Shown one piece after another: positions 10,332 through 23,318 of a stretch of DNA of 64,000 nt. This DNA comes from Albugo candida. Its lineage: Eukaryota; Oomycota; Peronosporomycetes; Albuginales. Position numbers and translations under genes: made by a program. Location of the stretch: positions 1 through 64,000 of the forward strand of contig JBDOQK010000011.1 of NCBI GenBank assembly GCA_040437565.1, written 5' to 3'. Under the pieces are notes generated by a model. The model was not told the origin of the DNA. It saw nothing but the letters and a program-made list of their open reading frames with translations, and ran no database searches. Each line of letters begins with the position of its first letter. Position 1 is the first letter of the stretch.

Positions 10332-11680
10332 CAGTAGCCGACAAAAAGTATACGTTATTTTTCTATAATCCACACCACAAAAAAAAGTGAGAGGACTATC
10401 CAGACCTATTACTTTGTGTTTCCGACATCAAACCATTTGTGAAATATGCAGACACGTTGTTTAATAACTGAGGAGAAAGCTGACATTGTCGGATTTTATT
10501 AGGCAGGCTTGAAACAGCGGGAAATCACTGCCCAAACGGGGTTCACCCAGTCAACCATTTCGACAGTGCTACAGAACTGGCATAGAAGGGGTACGGTGTA
10601 GGGTACCAAGTCAAGAGGAAGACCACCAAAGCTCTCAGGAAGAGACGCAGGTCTATTGGGCGCACTGTGATGCAGAACTGGCGGGCGCGACTAGCAAAAA
10701 TCGCGAACAATGCGAACACTCCGGCATCGCCAGGCACAGTCCGTAGCGCCCTCCATGAAATGGAATTCAAAAGAGCCGCATTGCCGCCAAGAAGCCTTTT
10801 TTGACGGATAAGCAACAGGTTAAGATACTGGAGTTTGCTAGGAAATACAAAAGTTGGACATTAGAGAATTGGAAGAAGGCCATTTGGACCGACGAGCCCA
10901 CCTTTGAGATTGGCAAGAATACTCGTCAGGTTGTTGTGTGGCGTCGCGTGGATGAAAAGTTCAATTTTGAGTGCTTGGTCCCAACATTTAGGAGTGGACG
11001 GTCCTCGGTGATGATCTGGGGTGCTGTTTTTGGTGAAAGGATTCTACAGATGGTCATCATGCCACCCCGACATCGCACTGCCACCGACTTTGTCAATCTG
11101 ATCTATAATGCTGCACTTGGACCATGGTTGGACGACCAGGATGACAAGAAAGACCTAATTCTTATGGAGGATGGCTCGCCAGCCCACCGTAGTAGTGGAG
11201 CAAAGACCTGGCGTGAAATGCGGGCGCTTGCAAAGCTAGAATGGCCTGCCCAAAGTCCTGATCTCAACCCCATCGAGAATCTGTGGAAGAATCTCAAAGA
11301 TGCCGTCCAGAACCGTGACAGGCTAAAAAGCGTAGAAGAAATAGCTACCATACTTAGTGAGGAATACCGCAGGGTATCCCTCGAGATGCTTCGATGCCTA
11401 GTAGAGTCAATGCCAAGGCGAATTGCTGCTGTTCTTGCTGCCAATGGTGGATAAAGTCGCTGGGGAACGCTCCCCAATGGCACGCACAATTTTGACAAAC
11501 ACTGCAATTCCTAAATATAAATACTGTAGCAACGACTTCTAATAGACTTCATTGTCAGCCTTGAGCATTTTTTAGAATTGTTGTGGCTGTTTGATCATCA
11601 AAAAATTGATTCTTTCTCAAGGTTGAAGCGATAATTTGACCGTCATATCAAAAATAACGTAAACTTTTTGTAGGCTACTG
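10332..11680 (+). mobile_element. Tc1/mariner DNA transposon
   Basis: 1349 bp bounded by TA dinucleotides (10330-10331 and 11681-11682). The terminal inverted repeats begin CAGTAGCC and run about 31 bp with two mismatches. It carries one plus-strand transposase, broken near its N-terminus. It lies inside the integrase region of the Copia relic, whose sequence resumes at once on the other side. Confidence 0.9.
10446..11454 (+). pseudogene. Tc1-family transposase (DD34E), broken N-terminus
   Basis: The C-terminal part (10801-11454, 217 residues) is open and carries the whole catalytic core: IWTDE with the first Asp, LMEDGSPAH with the second, and DLNPIENLW with the Glu, 34 residues after the second Asp as in Tc1. 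The N-terminal DNA-binding part starts at an ATG at 10446 (EEKADIVGFY, a helix-turn-helix start) but has early in-frame stops (near 10500 and 10600) and at least one frame change before 10801. It probably cannot be mobilised by its own protein. The intact inverted ends could still be recognised by a related transposase elsewhere. Confidence 0.8.
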
Positions 11681-13870
11681 TACGGACAACCGTCGTATCA
11701 ATCAAGGTTACGCAAATATTTGCAAAGAAACTGGAATACGACATCAAACAACCCTTTCATGTTCTCATCGTAAGACGGCTTTTCTGAAACAATAACCAAG
11801 ACAGTAATAGAACGGGAAGGGTCCATTTTTTACCCTATACATTTCGAAAAAATATGGTGGGGCGAAGCTATAAATACAGCAGTCTATATCACGAATCATT
11901 TACCAAATGATGCAAATCCGGAGAAGACCCCATTTCTTATATGTTTTGGACCACCACCAATTGTTACAGGATGAGAAAGCTGGTGACACTGGATACGCTC
12001 ATCTATAAAGAGTAAGGTGCAAGAAGCCGGAGAAGAAGCGTTTTGATACATATTTTGTTGTAGAAGGGTATATGTGTGTAGAATATGGATTTCAACGTGT
12101 GAAGATAAAGTCGCCCTTTATTTAAATAAACATCAAAGATACAATATCTGTACGTGAAATTAACTACGGAAACGACATTCTATCACAGTATGTGAATATC
12201 GACGATGATCAAGAAAGAGTAATCATGATGCAACCCGTCGAATACGTCGTGGAGCCGATTGATGTTGACGCTGATGGGTTTTATCCTCCCACCATAAAGA
12301 GGGGGAGTATACTGGATCAAATAGATGTACGATATTCGTTCAATTGGCCACGACATCCTTCCTTGCGGTGCAAAATTTACATTGTCTACTTTCCCATGAG
12401 ACTACGGAAGCAATCGTACCGCTTACAATTGAAACAACTAAGAGATACCGAATAAAGTATGATCAAGTGAATGCAGCCATTTAAATCCTGAGACGTACGA
12501 GGAAGCTTTGCAAATTGGTGAAGCTTCACGTGTAAAGACGCAATAGCATCAGAGTTATATTAGTTTGTTGAGAACGAGACATGAGAAACAGAAGCTCGTC
12601 CGAACGATCAAAAAATGATCGGGTGCAAATGGGTTTCTGCAATCAAGCGAGACGAACACCGTTTAATTCGGCGATATAAGGCACTGCTTGTTGCGCAAGA
12701 ATTATGACAAACAGCTGGTCGAATATTAGGAAACATGCGCTATACTTACATGCAATAATCTGATTTTTCATTAATTCCATATTATGTGTGTTCAGCTTGG
12801 GTACGAGATTCAACAGTATGATTTGGATACTGCATTTAACAATGAAGATTTGGTAGAATATGTTTACATGTCGCCACCGATTGCAAAATCAAATCAGTTC
12901 AATTATGCAAACTGCAATGAAGTTTGGATAGAAACAAGCATCATCAGTATGGTACAGGCCATCTCCAGAGTTTTCTTACCGCTGAAGTTCAAGCACTTTA
13001 CATATTCGACGCGTACGTATTTGTTCACCGTGGAAAGGCAAATGTTTTGTAGATCGCCCTCTGTTTGGATGAGATATTGGTGGCAGCAAAACCAATTGAT
13101 ATGATTGAAGGTGTTAGCAAATAGCTAGTCCAAAATTCACAATGAGGAGACTGGGCGTGGCGAAGTTCATTTCGGTTATGGGATTACCGTACGACATCAA
13201 AATAAAAGTGATGCACTTGTCACAGGAAGATGATTTTAAACAAATGGTTGATAATATTGGCCAAGAAAAGTCATCCCCTGTTCACAACCCAACTAGACTA
13301 ATGCAGGGATTCGAGTCGTTAGATATCTGAAGACAATTGTGGAACCTGACTTGATATTTAGCGGTCGCAATTGATAACTTATGGTCGAAATCTAGAGCGA
13401 TTCAGACTGAGAAGGCTGTCGAGATGAAGAACGTGCAACATCAGGCATTAAATTTATGATAAATAGCACTTTGTGGGTAAATCAGTCCCCATGACATGAA
13501 AGACTTGCGCTTAGAAGCTTAATGCATGGCTACGTCCATGAGTTTAGGAGACCTATCCAATTGATTGTGGATATTTGAAGCTCAATCGCTCTTGCAACGA
13601 ACGATGTTTATCAGAGTAGAGTCGAGCGAAGGCACCATTTCATTTGCCATCACATCAAATTTGGAATTATCAAATTTAACTGTACCTCAACAAACCTCTC
13701 ACTAGCCGAATTCCGACAGAGTTAATATCGACCTAACACTTGGAACATTTCTCATTACGTAAAGGCGAATCCGGTAAAATTTGTGTCGGGGTGCTGGAAA
13801 TCAAGAGCATACCGATAAACAGTGTGTTAGGTTGTAAAGGCCTAGTGAAACCTACCTTTTAAACATGCTT

Positions 13871-14284
13871 TCCATATTTCCCGAATGCCAAAAAAAATGG
13901 GGTTTAGTCGCGCAAAGAGATTCTCCTAGAGGTCTTTCAACTAGCTTTGGATCGCTACTCTAGCGATGTGAGGCCCCATTTTGCGGTATATTAACCTTCT
14001 ATTTTATTTTGTTCTGGCCCTTACCATTCCATCGTCTACTTTGGGGGTTCAATTCCGCAATTTATGCATACGATTACTCATTATATGCATAAATTCCGCT
14101 CCTGCTAATATCTAAATGCTCCTTGTTTCCCATTTCAGCCACAAAGCATCCTCCCTTTACAACGCTGCGGTTCTTTGTATCAAAACTTATTTTTGAATGT
14201 CGTGGATCTTAGTTGGAGTCAGCCATTAAAACCTTCATTGACTAATGGTTACAGGATTATCTCGAGCTGTGCAAGGGTACATAT
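13871..14284. other. Unassigned spacer
   Basis: AT-rich sequence between the Copia relic and the first coding-like block of the unknown gene. I see no open frame or repeat boundary here. Confidence 0.4.
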
Positions 14285-15390
14285 TCAGGATCTTGAGCAT
14301 CGAAACGGAATAGCAACTTTGCTTAGACTTTCTCCGCACAAGTAATAAAATTTCAGCGAAATTTGAACTCCACTAGATAATATCCTAGAGCTTTGATTTA
14401 CAATGGTGTAATCGTTCGGTGTTGCGGAACTACTTAAGTGGATCGGATCTGAATTTGAGGTTGCGATGATCCGTCTACAAATCATGACTCTAACACCTGT
14501 GTAGGAGGTAAACAGCAGAATCTTGAGTCACCACAGCCAAATAACGATGGACAAATGTCTTTGTGATCCGTGGAAGTCCGCGAGAAGCGATCCAAATGGC
14601 GAATTAGCCGATGTGTGATACGTGCGTCTACATAGATTCCCCAAGCGTTAGTGCACACGCAGAAAATCGTGTCACGCGGGTGTCTCTGCAGCAATGATAT
14701 ACTTATCACATTATTGCAGATCCTAAAATCCAAAGAGGTTTCAGATCAGCCCACCTTTATTTCCGACGATTCAGTCAATGGTCTTTGTGTAACCATCACC
14801 CTACTATTGCAATTTTCTACATACACCTCACCAATGTATGAACTATGGCACCATATCGAGGTATAAACGTTAGCATCTAGCTCGAAGCGCAAATCAATTG
14901 CTTCAGTCCATGTACATACCCGATCTCTGTATTGGGAAGAAGAATCAAAGCATTTATTCGTTCCGATTTGCGCCAAACGCCGTTTTCGGACACACTTTTG
15001 TTACATCAGAGCATGTTCCTCTTCCAGAAATTCTACGCTGGTGGACTAAATTCTAGGGTGCTTTTACTTCATCTATCTTCATATACCCTCCGAATTTGTT
15101 AATCAAGACTACTTCTGTACGGTATAAGATTCGCTTAAATCTGGTATGTACAGACATTTTTCAATAAGCGAAACTGTAACTTCTGTCCACCAGCACGCTG
15201 GTATGATTTTATATTCCTTCATTGTGAAACAGAGAAGCTCTTCTGAGTAAATCACTAAAACAAATCGCCAGCAAACTTTGAACAACTCGAGCAAGAAAAT
15301 TACACGCGAAATTCTGCATGTGCTCTATTACGAATTCCAGCAACTACATTATCCACATTGCACTCTTGGTAGGCTCTGTACGCTAGGTTC
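14285..15390 (-). CDS. 3' part of an unidentified intron-rich gene
   Basis: Minus-strand coding-like stretches separated by short intron-like gaps. One exon runs from the Copia-2 boundary (15390) down to 15304 (LAYRAYQECN then NVVAGIRNRAHAEF). A clear 49-bp intron follows (15303-15255, GTAATTTTC to TTTTAG), then RRASLFHNEG. Further blocks lie at 14746-14976 (WTEAIDLRFELDANVY) and 14482-14733. I do not recognise the protein and could not make one unbroken model. The composition and intron size resemble the host genes at 31-57 kb. It is probably the downstream part of the gene whose other exons lie beyond 20043, split by Copia-2. A pseudogene is possible. Confidence 0.4.
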
Positions 15391-15539
15391 TGTTGGATAT
15401 TCAACATAAGGGATGTGCAGATAAGATTCGGTAGTTTGATAAGGCTTAAAAAAGTTTAACTTTTAAGTGAACTAAGGACCTAATCTATGTACTTTCGAAT
15501 TGAAGCTCCTTGGGTGTCGTTGTTTACGGATCATCTACA
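15391..15539 (+). repeat. Copia-2 5' LTR
   Basis: 149 bp, TG...CA ends (TGTTGGATATTCAACA to ATCTACA), followed by GGTTATGAGCCCAAG, the same post-LTR sequence as in Copia-1. The two families therefore share a primer-binding region. Confidence 0.88.
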
Positions 15540-18500
15540 GGTTATGAGCCCAAGCGCAGCAGCAGTTCGAGCAATGACGTTCTCAGGGACGACAACTACT
15601 TTTACTGGAAGTTCAACGCGTGCATGAGACTGGCAAGAAAGGGGATGCTGGACCATATCGACGGACCTGTAAACGTCAAGAGCGAGGACGATACAGCGGT
15701 GGTAGTCTGGAGAGCGAACGACTTAAAGGCCTTTTCCACCTTGTCGATGACGCTCAGCACTCAATATCAGTCAATGATCCGAAATACGACATCGACGAGG
15801 CAGCTTTGGGATACATTAAAGGAGTTTTTTGTTTGGAAAAGTTTACACAATCGAGTGCAAGTTCGACGTCAGCTGCACGACTTCAAGATGGGAAGAGGGA
15901 GCAGCTTGATGGAACATATGATGAAGTTCGATGAACTAGCGATGAGCATGTCGTCTATCGGAGACGTGATGGATGAGCAGGAAATGCTCGTGGTGCTTTT
16001 GGGTAGTCTGTCTGAAGACTATAAACACATCACACGAATCCTGGAAAAAATGCCTGAAATCGACTTGATGAGTGCGCGTGAAATTCTTCGCCGAGAGTGG
16101 GACAATATGCAGAAAAGGAATCAAATGAGCTTACACTGAAGGCAACAAGAGACGTGTTTTCGAAGATAAGACCCAACAATGCTCGAATCAACAGGAGCGC
16201 GTTTCATGGGAAATGTTCAACTGTGGAAAGCGTGGACACAGACAAGCCGAATGTTTTCAACGAAGCAAAGAAAAAAGGACTTTCAAGCCGAAACGATCAT
16301 GCGTTTATGGCAATTACTGCCCAAAAGAAGAATGACTGGTTTTTGGACAGCGTTGCGAGCAGTCATATGAGCTATGACAAGTCAGAATTTGTAGCACTGA
16401 TGGATCTGGAAAGTCCAATCATAATATCAATCGCGAATGGAGCTACAGTCGACGCTGTTAGTACTGGTTCAATACCGGTTAGTCTCAGCAATGGTGAACA
16501 TGTCACCATTCATGACGTGTTGTACGTTCCAAAATTGGACCCACGGCTACTATCAATCCCCGCATTAGTGGCCCGTGGACTTAATGTTTCTTTCGACAAC
16601 AACTGGTGCGAGATTAAGTCAGAGACCGAGACCATCATACGTATAAAGCGGAGTGGGAAGATGTACAAGCTGCATACACTCCCAAGGACACCAACCAAAA
16701 CGGCATCGCCAGCATCTTACAGCGATGACAGTCAAGACTGGGAAAGATGGCATGCTCGTTTGGGTCATCTTCCATTGGATTAACTTGAACAAACGCAAAA
16801 ATGTTCCACCGGAGTCCGAGTGAAAGAACATTCGATTCACGATGCCGATGACAAAGATGAGGTTTGCGCGGGTTGTGCAAAGGTAAAATCATCGGTGAGA
16901 CCATTTCTCAAGGCAAAGGGCAATGATTTGAAGACAACGGAAGTGTTACAAATAGTTCACAGTGATCTCATGGGACCGATGAAAACAACATCAGCAGGTG
17001 GTTCTCGATATACATTGACGTTTATCGACGATTACTCACGATTGGTCAAAGTTTACTCTCTGCGGACAAAATCGAAAGTGTTCGATTATTTCATACAATA
17101 CAAAGCCATGATGGAACGCCAAACCAACAACAGGATCAATTGTAGCCGTACGGAATGCGGTACAGAGTTTGTGAACAGGCAGTTCGAGAAAGATTGTAGA
17201 CGAAACGGGATAGTCCATCAGACAGCTGCCCCGTTCTCGCCGCAACAGAATGGTTTGGCGGAACGAATGAACCGCACACTCATGGAAAGAGCTCGTGCAA
17301 TGATGGAGCACAAGAATGTGGCAAAGGAGTGGTCGGCAGAAGCTTTCAATACCGCAGCATACATCACAAATCGCGTTGCAAACAGTCTTCGACCATACTC
17401 CACACCAATGGAAACTTGTTTCAAAGAAAAGCCAGTTTTCAGTCACCTCCGCGTTTTTGGATCTACTGGCTTTGCACATATCGACGAGCCGAAGCGATCT
17501 AAAGTAGACGCGAAGGCCTACTCATGCTTATTCTTGGGATGTGCCGACGACTCGAAAGCGTACCGGGTATTCAGCATATCGAACAAGCGAGTGGAGAGAT
17601 CCCTAAGTATTCTCCTAACAGAAGTAAATCAGACCAAGTAGGTTCAAGTCGTTATCCAAAACCTTAAAATGATTCCAAGACGGAACTCATTTGATGATGA
17701 TCATCGTACTCCATGTGTGCGCATCGAGTCTCAGGAACCTCAATTTATGGAGACTGATCAAGCTGGCCAGCCATACCAAAATCACCAACTTACAGTACCT
17801 GGACGATCCGACACACACTTGGTACCTCTGGATTACGACGCTCCCGGCCCTTCCTCCATGAAGGTGGATGAAGGTTATGGTCGAGAACATATCCCAGTAC
17901 CTCCTAGCCAGGTTACTACTCAATGCCAACATCCAGAAAACGATATTGTGTCGAGAGGGAGAATCGAGATGGATGACTTTTCACACAATCACGACACTTG
18001 TATCGCCCCCGACGTCACCGAGCATTACCAGCAAGTGGGTTCAGCGACGCTATTAGTGCATGTGCAGATGAAAATTAGCTCGATCATGATGAAGTCAATC
18101 GAGAGTCAAAGTGAGTTCGGCTTATGTCTGAGTAAGCAAACGCAGCCATTAAAAGCCCTACAACATATCAGGAAGCTTTGCAAAGCGGTGAAGCTGTCCA
18201 GTGGAAAGATGCGATGGCATCAGAGTTCAAGTCATTGGATGGAAGGAAGACATGGAAAAGAGTAGATCGTCCAAACGACCAAAAGGTGATCAGGTGTAAA
18301 TGGGTGTTTGCAATCAAGCGAGACGAATATGGTGCAATTCAGAGGTATAAGGCCCTACTGGTTGCGCATGGATTTCAACAAACAGCTAGAGTCGACTAAA
18401 AGGACACGTACGCTCCGGTTGCAAGCACTGATTCGATCAGAGTATCCTCAGTGTGTGTACAACTTGGTTACGACATTCACCAGTATGATGTGGACACAGT

Positions 18501-19664
18501 ATTTCTTAATGGATATTTGGAAGAAGATGTGTACATGTGGCCACCACTAGGATTGATAATAAAGCCGGTTCAAGTGTGCAAACTGCAACAAAGTTTATAT
18601 GGATTGAAGAAGGCATCATCAGTATGGTACAGGACCATCTCTAAATTTTTCTTGGAGCTTGGGTTCAAGCAATGCACATCCGACTCATGTATTTTCGTTC
18701 TCCCTGAACAAATTTCGTGTATATCGCACTCTATGGGGATAAAAACATGTTGATTTCAGCAACATGAATTGATCTGATAGAAGTCATCAGCAAGTAACTT
18801 TCCCGAATATTCACAATGAAGAGATTGGGTGTGGCAAAGTACATTTTGGGTATGTAATTATCGTACGACAACAAAATGAAAGTGATGCACTTGTCACAGA
18901 AGGCTGGTATGAAACGAATGGTTGAGGAATTCGGCCAAGAAAAGTCAGCTCCTGTCAACAATCCAACTTGCACAAGTCAAAAAATGACAAAGACAGGGAG
19001 TGAAGATGAACACCTGAAGAACAGGCCATATCGTTCGTTTATTGGATATCCACTATATATCGCAATGAGCACCAGACCAGACGTAGCATTTGCATTATGT
19101 GAATCAAGTCGATTCTTGGAGAATCCGTGTATGGCCCATTGGAATGCAGAGATTCGAGTCCTCAGATACTTGAAGACAGCTCCGGAACTTGGTTTGATAT
19201 TTACCGGTGAAATGGAGAATTGATGGTCAAAGCCTACAGCGATTCAGATTAGTAAGGCAGTTGCGATGATCGACGTTGAAATCAGGCATTATGGCCATGA
19301 TAAATGGATCTCCAGTTGCATACTTATCCCGACTGCAAAAGAGCATTGCGCTTAGCTCAGCTGAAGCTAAATACATGGCAATGTCCGTGTGCGTGCAAGA
19401 AATTATATGGGTGAAGCAGCTATTGCGAGAAATGGAACAACAGTTCGACACGCCTATCCAACGTTTTGTGGATAATCAGAGCGTAATCGCAATTGCAACA
19501 AACGATGGTTATCAGAGTCGAGCGAAACATATCGACATCAGGCATCATTTCATTCGGCAGCACATCAAATCCGGAATTATCCGATTGGACTACATTCCGA
19601 CGAAACTGCAACTAGCTGACTTCTTGACAAAGTCAATATCGACAAAACATTTCGAACACCTCAG

Positions 19665-19954
19665 TAAGTCAAGTGGAATCCGTTTAAGTATGTTGAGGGG
19701 GAGTGTTGGATATTCAACATAACGGATGTGCAGATAAGATGCGGTAGCTTGTAAAGGCTNNNNNNNNNNNNNNNNNNNNNNNNNNNNNNNNNNNNNNNNN
19801 NNNNNNNNNNNNNNNNNNNNNNNNNNNNNNNNNNNNNNNNNNNNNNNNNNNNNNNNNNNTAAGTCAAGTGGAATCCGTTTAAGTATGTTGAGGGGGAGTG
19901 TTGGATATTCAACATAACGGATGTGCAGATAAGATGCGGTAGCTTGTAAAGGCT
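19665..19954. repeat. Assembly gap 2 with duplicated flank
   Basis: 100 N at 19760-19859. Bases 19665-19759 recur exactly at 19860-19954. The gap lies in the 3' LTR of Copia-2, so the LTR start appears twice (19704 and 19899). Confidence 0.95.
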
Positions 19955-20042
19955 GAGATTAACTATCAAGTGAACTAAGAACCTAATATATGTAATTCCG
20001 AATTTAAGCTCCCTGGGTATTGTTGGTTACAGATCATCTACA
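19899..20042 (+). repeat. Copia-2 3' LTR
   Basis: 144 bp, TGTTGGATATTCAACA to ATCTACA, preceded by GAGGGGGAG (polypurine tract) and followed by the target duplication GGTTC. Confidence 0.88.
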
Positions 20043-20099
20043 GGTTCTCATGTTAATTTTTTTTCGTGCATCGACATTCCTTCTATATTGTTTCGCAGC

Positions 20100-21975
20100 A
20101 GGCTCTGGTGATCTCTTGTATATCAAACGTAACGCTTGCTACTTTTTTTATTCAAATATATGCGTGCTTTGCGCTTCACTTTTAACACATTGTTCTTCAA
20201 TCGGAATTCAATATCGGTTAAGTTTCAACGAATATGCTGAAAGTATCATCAAATCCTTCTGCTTTCGCGTCAAGACCGTAAGCGAATCGTGAAATTGTCA
20301 ATTTCTCACGCGACCACCAATACTTAGCAGTGTCGGAAAGAATTTTCATCACGCTGTGATGTAAGCATTAGTTCCCAAAAAAACCATCGACAAGGATCAC
20401 ATCTCTTTTTCACTAGCCTGGCAGCCTCTCCCCTCACAACTTCACGCTTCAGTTCGTCTTCATGCTCACTGTCTTACTTCTGACTTCTTATATCACCATC
20501 GCTTGTTCACCCGAGCGGGAAAAGTTTTAATTTACCTTTCAAGCTTGGACAATCACATTTGTATTTATCTCCACAGCAATAAAGAAAGCCATCATTACAA
20601 TTCTTCCATCTGTCTTCCTGGTAGCATGATTGTATGCTTTCTTGCCGTACTCAGTACCCCCTTTAGTCCTCTGGATCTTCTTGAGCTTCTTCTCACCAAA
20701 GACGTGATTTCCCCTCTTTCGTTTCTTGATTATATGGTAATAATCCTCTACCAGAAAAGTTCAGGCGTGTAGTTTGTCATGTTATTGGTGAAAATAACTT
20801 TCCACCGTAATACATCATAGAACGTCTGCGCCGGGAGATATCGCAACATACGATCCACCATTCACAAGTCATGCACGTGAGCTTAAATCTGCAAGTTGGT
20901 TCTTGATGTCAAAAAGCTCATAAATCTCGCTTCTTATGCTTACCTTCTCTGCGCAGGTGACTCCAGCGTAGCTCTCCCTGCAAACTATACATCTTCTGTG
21001 AGGTCATTGCAGGATTTGCCTTGCCTCCATAGATCGCTACGAGTTCAGCCCACATCTCACTTTTCATCATAAGTCGCTTCACAAGTTGTATTGGCACTTT
21101 TATCCTTTCCTGTTTCTTCGTGAGTTTTTTCCTTCCTTTCGTCGTTCTAGCAATGACCTTTCCTTCAACCCATTGATCATAGCATACTTGTAAAAGGTCA
21201 AGTCGTCTCTGTTCCAGCGCATCATAGCTCCTGCGGATTCGATCTTAAGTTCTTACGCTTGCCTGTTTCGCTAGCGGATTCTGACGATGACGACTTGTTC
21301 TATATTATGCGTCGATGTCGTCGCGTAGCACCGCGTATTCTGTGGGTAGTTGGTCCCATAATAGTAATGTGTAACCGCACAAAAGATAACACTTACAAAA
21401 ATGCATTCACTTGAGGTATATTCGGGACTCTTATTATCCGTCTATCTTATGGTTAAGTCATTCTCATTCTGCGAATCTTCCCAACTGCGACCTTTCATCA
21501 ATAGATGCCTTCAGTATTCCTTCCAATGCATATATATAGCTAAAGTTGATGCGGATTTCAGAAGTTCCTGCACATTGGACAGCTACTTCGATGGATTCAT
21601 TGCAGCTAATTTAGCCATTCCTTGAGCCACACATGCCGATGAACATGTTCACTATCATACAACGTCTACATGGGTAAATGGTACAATAGATGAGTACATC
21701 TCCTTTGTGGAAATAAGCATCCAGAATCTTGCATCAGACGGAGTGGAGTCATAGAACTTTTGGCTTTTCTACAGCCCTGCCAATACTACGCCAGTATGTA
21801 CTGACTTCGACAAGTGCTACATTATGAATCTGCTACAGGTAATCTGAGTACGCAATTGACTGGTAGAATCTTGGCGTGGTGGACGAGCCACACCGAACAT
21901 TCGGGTCGCGTTTAGAATGAGCCAATCCAGCTACTGCAGCGTAGGCAACCGAGATTTCGTCTCCTCACTTGACCC
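20100..21975 (-). CDS. Unidentified intron-rich gene, exons before Copia-2
   Basis: Minus-strand exons with consistent short introns: about 21974-21837 (SVAYAAVAGLAHSKRDPNVR), then 21768-21670 (FYDSTPSDARFWMLIS, TKEMYSSIVPF), then about 21630-21587 joined across a 47-bp intron (21586-21540) to 21539-21470 (YIYALEGILKASIDERSQLG). Next is an open stretch of about 100 codons at 21244-20944 that is Lys/Arg-rich (GRKKLTKKQERIKVPIQLVK, MWAELVAIYGG), ending at a GTAAGC donor. Weaker blocks follow at 20500-20760 and 20400-20450. The coding look and GT-AG structure are convincing, but I cannot name the protein and some junctions stay unresolved. A recent pseudogene is an alternative. Part of it is duplicated around assembly gap 3. 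Confidence 0.45.
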
Positions 21976-23318
21976 AGAATATCACACCGTTAGATTGGGA
22001 GTACGAAGGTAAAATTAGGAAACCTTTTTTCCGGCTATTTTGCTCTAAGATCTCACGAATCGTCTGATAAGCAGCCGAAGTAACCAAGACTATTCTGATG
22101 GTTACAAATTGATCATCGTGGGAGAGATAGGACGCATCATATACAGAACGACTTCAAACGTTTCTGGCTTCATTAAGGCATCTTCGAAAACTTATGTACC
22201 GATTTTCGAGGATGTTCAGTTTCTTTTGGTCTTTAGGATGCTGCCCGTTCGTTCTTGGTTCTGAATTTCAAAGATATTCAACCCGATATTGTATTTTGCA
22301 CTCGGCTTTCGAAAGATCTCTTTCTATAGTGCAAATAAACGTCACNNNNNNNNNNNNNNNNNNNNNNNNNNNNNNNNNNNNNNNNNNNNNNNNNNNNNNN
22401 NNNNNNNNNNNNNNNNNNNNNNNNNNNNNNNNNNNNNNNNNNNNNGAATCTTCCCAACTGCGACCTTTCATCAATAGATGCCTTCAGTATTCCTTCCAAT
22501 GCATATATATAGCTAAAGTTGATGCGGATTTCAGAAGTTCCTGCACATTGGACAGCTACTTCGATGGATTCATTGCAGCTAATTTAGCCATTCCTTGAGC
22601 CACACATGCCGATGAACATGTTCACTATCATACAACGTCTACATGGGTAAATGGTACAATAGATGAGTACATCTCCTTTGTGGAAATAAGCATCCAGAAT
22701 CTTGCATCAGACGGAGTGGAGTCATAGAACTTTTGGCTTTTCTACAGCCCTGCCAATACTACGCCAGTATGTACTGACTTCGACAAGTGCTACATTATGA
22801 ATCTGCTACAGGTAATCTGAGTACGCAATTGACTGGTAGAATCTTGGCGTGGTGGACGAGCCACACCGAACATTCGGGTCGCGTTTAGAATGAGCCAATC
22901 CAGCTACTGCAGCGTAGGCAACCGAGATTTCGTCTCCTCACTTGACCCAGAATATCACACCGTTAGATTGGGAGTACGAAGGTAAAATTAGGAAACCTTT
23001 TTTCCGGCTATTTTGCTCTAAGATCTCACGAATCGTCTGATAAGCAGCCGAAGTAACCAAGACTATTCTGATGGTTACAAATTGATCATCGTGGGAGAGA
23101 TAGGACGCATCATATACAGAACGACTTCAAACGTTTCTGGCTTCATTAAGGCATCTTCGAAAACTTATGTACCGATTTTCGAGGATGTTCAGTTTCTTTT
23201 GGTCTTTAGGATGCTGCCCGTTCGTTCTTGGTTCTGAATTTCAAAGATATTCAACCCGATATTGTATTTTGCACTCGGCTTTCGAAAGATCTCTTTCTAT
23301 AGTGCAAATAAACGTCAC
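21473..23318. repeat. Assembly gap 3 with duplicated flank
   Basis: 100 N at 22346-22445. Bases 21473-22345 (873 bp) recur at 22446-23318 at an offset of 973. The exons of the unknown gene in this stretch therefore appear twice. Confidence 0.95.

Larger units (their letters stand above)
8680..13870 (+). mobile_element. Copia relic (Copia-3), very decayed
   Basis: Scattered stretches match the Copia element at 15391-20042 in the same order: LTR-like sequence near 8690-8800, a gag trace near 8940-9000, pre-integrase near 9780-9850, integrase near 10130-10330 and again 11690-12000, reverse transcriptase about 12480-13330 and RNase H about 13430-13760, ending in LTR-like sequence near 13790-13870. 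It has dozens of breaks, much older than the other two Copia copies. A Tc1 element interrupts its integrase region. Confidence 0.7.
15391..20042 (+). mobile_element. Copia LTR retrotransposon (Copia-2), broken
   Basis: Ty1/Copia element bounded by LTRs of about 149 and 144 bp (15391-15539 and 19899-20042) and by a perfect 5-bp target duplication GGTTC (15386-15390, 20043-20047). The LTRs are about 85 percent alike by eye, so the insertion is old. Parts: gag about 15510-16260 with a CCHC knuckle; protease about 16330 (DWFLDSVASSHM); pre-integrase about 16740-16900; integrase about 16950-17480 (HSDLMGP, DDYSR); reverse transcriptase about 18170-19000; RNase H about 19220-19680; then a purine tract just before the 3' LTR. 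It has roughly six to ten breaks. It sits inside a coding frame of the unidentified minus-strand gene. Confidence 0.92.

Noticed and set aside
20503-20772. Plus-strand 89-residue hydrophobic protein
   Set aside because: The opposite strand here reads as a Lys/Arg-rich coding-like block of the unknown gene, so the hydrophobic frame is probably its shadow.
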